Below, piece by piece: positions 61,537 through 64,000 of a DNA stretch of 64,000 nucleotides (positions within the stretch are counted from its first letter, which is position 1; each line of letters starts with the position of its first letter). Location: contig NZ_CP099398.1 in assembly GCF_024721175.1 (NCBI RefSeq), forward strand, positions 62,001 to 126,000. Direction: 5' to 3'. The notes beneath the pieces were generated by a model. It was not told the DNA's origin. It did no database searches and saw nothing but the letters and a program-made list of their open reading frames with translations. The translations under genes and the position numbers were made by a program. This stretch comes from Rhizobium sp. Pop5. GTDB taxonomy: Bacteria > Pseudomonadota > Alphaproteobacteria > Rhizobiales > Rhizobiaceae.

Positions 61537-62702
61537 ATGAGGTGCATTCTGAATGTCACACTTGGGGCGCTGATCTCGGTTAGCGCCCTGGCGACAACCG
61601 CTTACGCGGATGGTGTCGATCAGCTACCGGCTACAGAAAAGAAGATCTATGAAACTGTAGATCCGCAGATTCCATTGGGGGCGAGCGCCTACAAAGACTT
61701 CAAGCCCAAAAAGGGTCCTCCGTGGAAGATCGGCTATGCAAGCAGCTACGCTGGCAACACCTGGCGAGCCGCAGCTCTCGATGCGGTCATGAGCGATCTT
61801 TTACCGCGATCAAAGGCTGCGGGCCTGGTGTCTGATGTCGTGGTCACCCAGTCGGATCTTAAAGACGCCGTTCAGATCCAGCAGATGCGTCAAATGGTGG
61901 ACGAAGGCGTCGATGCAATCATCATCTGCTGCTCGAACGTCACGGCTCTTAATCAGACGATCGAATATGCCTACAAAGCCGGTGTGCCGGTGTTCTCATT
62001 TTCGGGCTACGTGACGTCGCCATACGCCATCAATGGCGCGGCCAATCACGCGCAGGGCGGTGCCGAGATGGCGACGTGGCTGGCGGAAAAAATAGGAAAG
62101 AAGGGCAATATCCTTCTCGTTTCTGGTATTCCCGGTTTCGCTTCTTCGGACAGCTTTGACAAAGCGGCTAAGGAAGCACTTGCTAAGTACCCCGACATAA
62201 AGATCGTCGGTGAAGTTGCAGGGAAGTGGACCGACCAGGTGGCCCAGGTCGAAGTTCAGAAGTTTCTTGCGACGAACCCGACGAAGATTGATGGGATCCT
62301 CACGCAGGGGGCCCAAGAGAACGGCGTTCTCAACGCAATGCTGCAGTCAGGTCGAGACATGATCCCGATTACTCTCGGGGGGAAGCTTCCGCCGCGTGCT
62401 ACTGGCGCAAGAACCCCGAGTTTGTGGACAGGAGTTTCCATATTTGGCCGCCGCGTCGCGAGATGCAACAGATGTGGGAGATCATGCTCCGCACATTGGA
62501 GGGACAAGGCCCTAAGGTTCAGTCCTTCCTTCGACCCGTCTTGCCTTACACCATCGATGAAGTCCGCGCGGCGATACCAGAAGATTGCGACTTGAACTCG
62601 ACAGACTTCGTGGAGCCCAAGGCGGACGGGTGGTTTCCTGCTGCGATTGCTGCAGACTACTTCGAACGCCCGGCTGATCCCTGGAAGCCTGTGTCGAAGT
62701 GA
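61537..62702 (+). pseudogene. sugar-type ABC transporter substrate-binding protein, frameshifted
   Basis: ATG 61537 after GGGAGGAGAACTTCA. A Sec signal (LGALISVSALATTAYA) is followed by a type I periplasmic-binding fold: WKIGYASSYAGNTWRAAALD AVMSDLL, MVDEGVDAIIICCSNVTALN, GAEMATWLAEKIGKKGNILL VSGIPGFASSD. At a run of six G near 62380 the frame breaks; the continuation EASAACYWRKNPEFVDRSFH IWPPRREMQQMWEIMLRTLE is in the next frame to TGA 62702. One extra G explains it. The tract is prone to sequencing error or slippage. The family binds sugars or other small polar ligands. Confidence 0.78.
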
Positions 62703-62793
62703 AACTGTTCTGCCCGGTGGGTCTTGCCACCGGACAGAAGTTTCTCTTGTGGGAGGACCGCCTCGCGCGGCCGTTGGGATTAGAGGATCTCCG

Positions 62794-64000
62794 ATGCAAA
62801 ACCAAACTACGATCAAGTTGATCAATGTTGCCAAGTCTTTCGGCGAGACTAAGGCCTTAAAGAAGTGTGATTTTGAAGCCCGGGCCGGAGAAGTGCACGC
62901 CATCGTCGGAGAGAATGGAAGTGGCAAAAGCACGATGGCGAAGATCATGTCTGGAGTGTTGCACCCAGATTCCGGGAGCGTTTCGGTCCTTGGAGAAGAG
63001 ATTTCGACTCCGACTGACGCCAAGCGCATCGGGCTGACAACGATCTTCCAGGAAGTGCTGGTGGCCGACGAGGCCAGTGTATTGGAAAACCTGTATGTCG
63101 GGCGCGACGGCATCTTCCGCTCGCAGGGCGGCAGTGGTCGGCGTACCGAGGCTGAGGAGATCCTGAAACGCCTCGTCGGCAAGCCCGTGGATCTCGATCA
63201 GAACGTTGGGGCATTGCCTCTGAGCGTCAAGCAATGGATAGTTATTGCGCGAGCGGTCTTGCGCAGGCCGAAGGTCCTCATCCTCGATGAATCGTCTGCG
63301 GCATTAGACCTCGATTCCACGATCCGCCTCCACGAGGAAATTGATCGTCTCCGTAGGGAAGGTGCGACCGTGCTGATCGTAACGCATCGGATCGCTGAAC
63401 TTGTCCGCATCGCCGATCGAGCCACGATCCTTCGCGACGGCGTCACCATTGGTACGCTCGAGAAGCATGAAATAACTGAAGAGAACCTGCTTTCAATGAT
63501 GACGCCCGCGGACCGAAACGCAAGCGACGCGAAGGCGTACGAATCAAAGCAAGTAGGCGCCGCCGCGCCGGCCGTGGTAGCGGTAAGAGACCTCGTTACT
63601 CACAGCGCGGCAGCGCCCTTCGATTTCGATCTACCGAAAGGAGCGATCATCGGTGTTGCAGGACTCGACGGGCAGGGGCAGGACGCTTTCGTACGCGCCG
63701 TTGCGGGTATCATCCAGCCTTTTGGTGGTAATGTCCAAGTCTGGTCATCCAGCACCGAGAGAATGAAAAAGGTCGCATCGCTCGAAGACGCTACCAAAGC
63801 AGGAATCTCGTATATTTCCGGCGACCGCAAGCGTGAAGGTATCTTCCCTCAGCAGAGCATCTTCGAAAATCTTGCCATCGGCGTCTATCGCAAGAACCTC
63901 GGTCCTCTTGGTATAATCAATAAGGCCGGCCTCAAACCCATGTTCAAACGCGAGGTGGATCGGCTCCGGATTAAGATTGGAAGTCCGGCGAACAAGATCA
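62794..64000 (+). CDS. sugar-type ABC transporter ATP-binding protein (runs off the window)
   Basis: At least 402 residues from ATG 62794 (AGAGGATCTCCG upstream), open at the window end. The first ATPase domain has Walker A GENGSGKSTMAK, the Q-loop FQEVL, a signature written LPLSVKQWIVIARA (the usual LSGGQ is replaced by LSVKQ) and Walker B VLILDESSAALD. A second, degenerate domain starts at FDLPKGAIIGVAGLDGQGQD and has ISYISGDRKREGIF, as in RbsA/XylG-type double ATPases. It powers uptake with the binding protein encoded just upstream; the permease must lie beyond the edge. Confidence 0.92.
   Translation, partial: MQNQTTIKLINVAKSFGETKALKKCDFEARAGEVHAIVGENGSGKSTMAKIMSGVLHPDSGSVSVLGEEISTPTDAKRIGLTTIFQEVLVADEASVLENLYVGRDGIFRSQGGSGRRTEAEEILKRLVGKPVDLDQNVGALPLSVKQWIVIARAVLRRPKVLILDESSAALDLDSTIRLHEEIDRLRREGATVLIVTHRIAELVRIADRATILRDGVTIGTLEKHEITEENLLSMMTPADRNASDAKAYESKQVGAAAPAVVAVRDLVTHSAAAPFDFDLPKGAIIGVAGLDGQGQDAFVRAVAGIIQPFGGNVQVWSSSTERMKKVASLEDATKAGISYISGDRKREGIFPQQSIFENLAIGVYRKNLGPLGIINKAGLKPMFKREVDRLRIKIGSPANKI

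Overview
The window looks like accessory, plasmid-type DNA of a fast-growing rhizobium; a Rhizobium etli/phaseoli-like symbiotic plasmid is the best guess. The signs are a rhizobial type III secretion system (T3SS) with a separate N-terminal secretin half, a Tat-exported tyrosinase of the MelA type behind a -24/-12 (sigma-54) promoter, alphaproteobacterial GntR, LysR, HWE-kinase and ABC-transporter genes, and dense insertion-sequence debris. This identification is inferred from gene content; no nod, nif or rep gene lies in the window.

Layout. 1-20 kb is a decaying accessory region. It holds an IS66 remnant, a multicopper oxidase with a small partner, a RibD-type reductase, three short-chain dehydrogenases (two frameshifted), a frameshifted LysR gene, a complete ISL3-type element, an intact HWE histidine kinase beside a wrecked LOV-domain histidine kinase, an L,D-transpeptidase, a DUF1007 gene split by an IS30 element next to a CopD-like relic, and an AbiE toxin-antitoxin locus with a broken toxin. 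20.1-39.8 kb is the T3SS: two large HrpK/HrpF-like putative translocators, a small protein and rod protein, then sctJ-K-L-N-Q-R-S-T-U on the plus strand. Facing these are a pectate-lyase-like HrpW gene, sctV, sctD and an unlisted 52-codon pilin/needle candidate on the minus strand. Divergent from those are sctC1 and sctO, with an XRE regulator behind them. SctU lacks its NPTH autoprotease domain, and no pore-forming secretin half (C2) is present in the window.

40-48 kb holds gene relics, a striking four-hairpin small RNA whose loops all carry C-rich anti-Shine-Dalgarno sequence, a phosphoribosyltransferase/StiP/HAD operon, and a broken IS256 element. 47.6-52.3 kb holds the tyrosinase unit with its sigma-54 promoter, a distant NifA-type site and a GGAAT palindrome cluster, followed by a secreted small protein and a frameshifted M28-type peptidase. 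52.3-57.2 kb holds a DUF3141 (PHA-synthase-like) gene interrupted by an IS5-family element, and a HipBA relic. 57.7-64 kb is a catabolic/uptake cluster: a GntR regulator with repeated operators, a beta-hydroxyacid dehydrogenase, a carboxymuconolactone-decarboxylase-like protein, an SCP2-like protein, an alpha/beta hydrolase, a sugar-type binding protein (frameshifted) and an ABC ATPase running off the window.

Working together: the T3SS genes form one export machine with its own translocators and a wall-degrading accessory protein. The GntR cluster looks like one regulon sharing a palindromic operator. The tyrosinase unit looks like a sigma-54-controlled symbiosis trait. Much of the rest is intermediate-age debris from repeated insertion.
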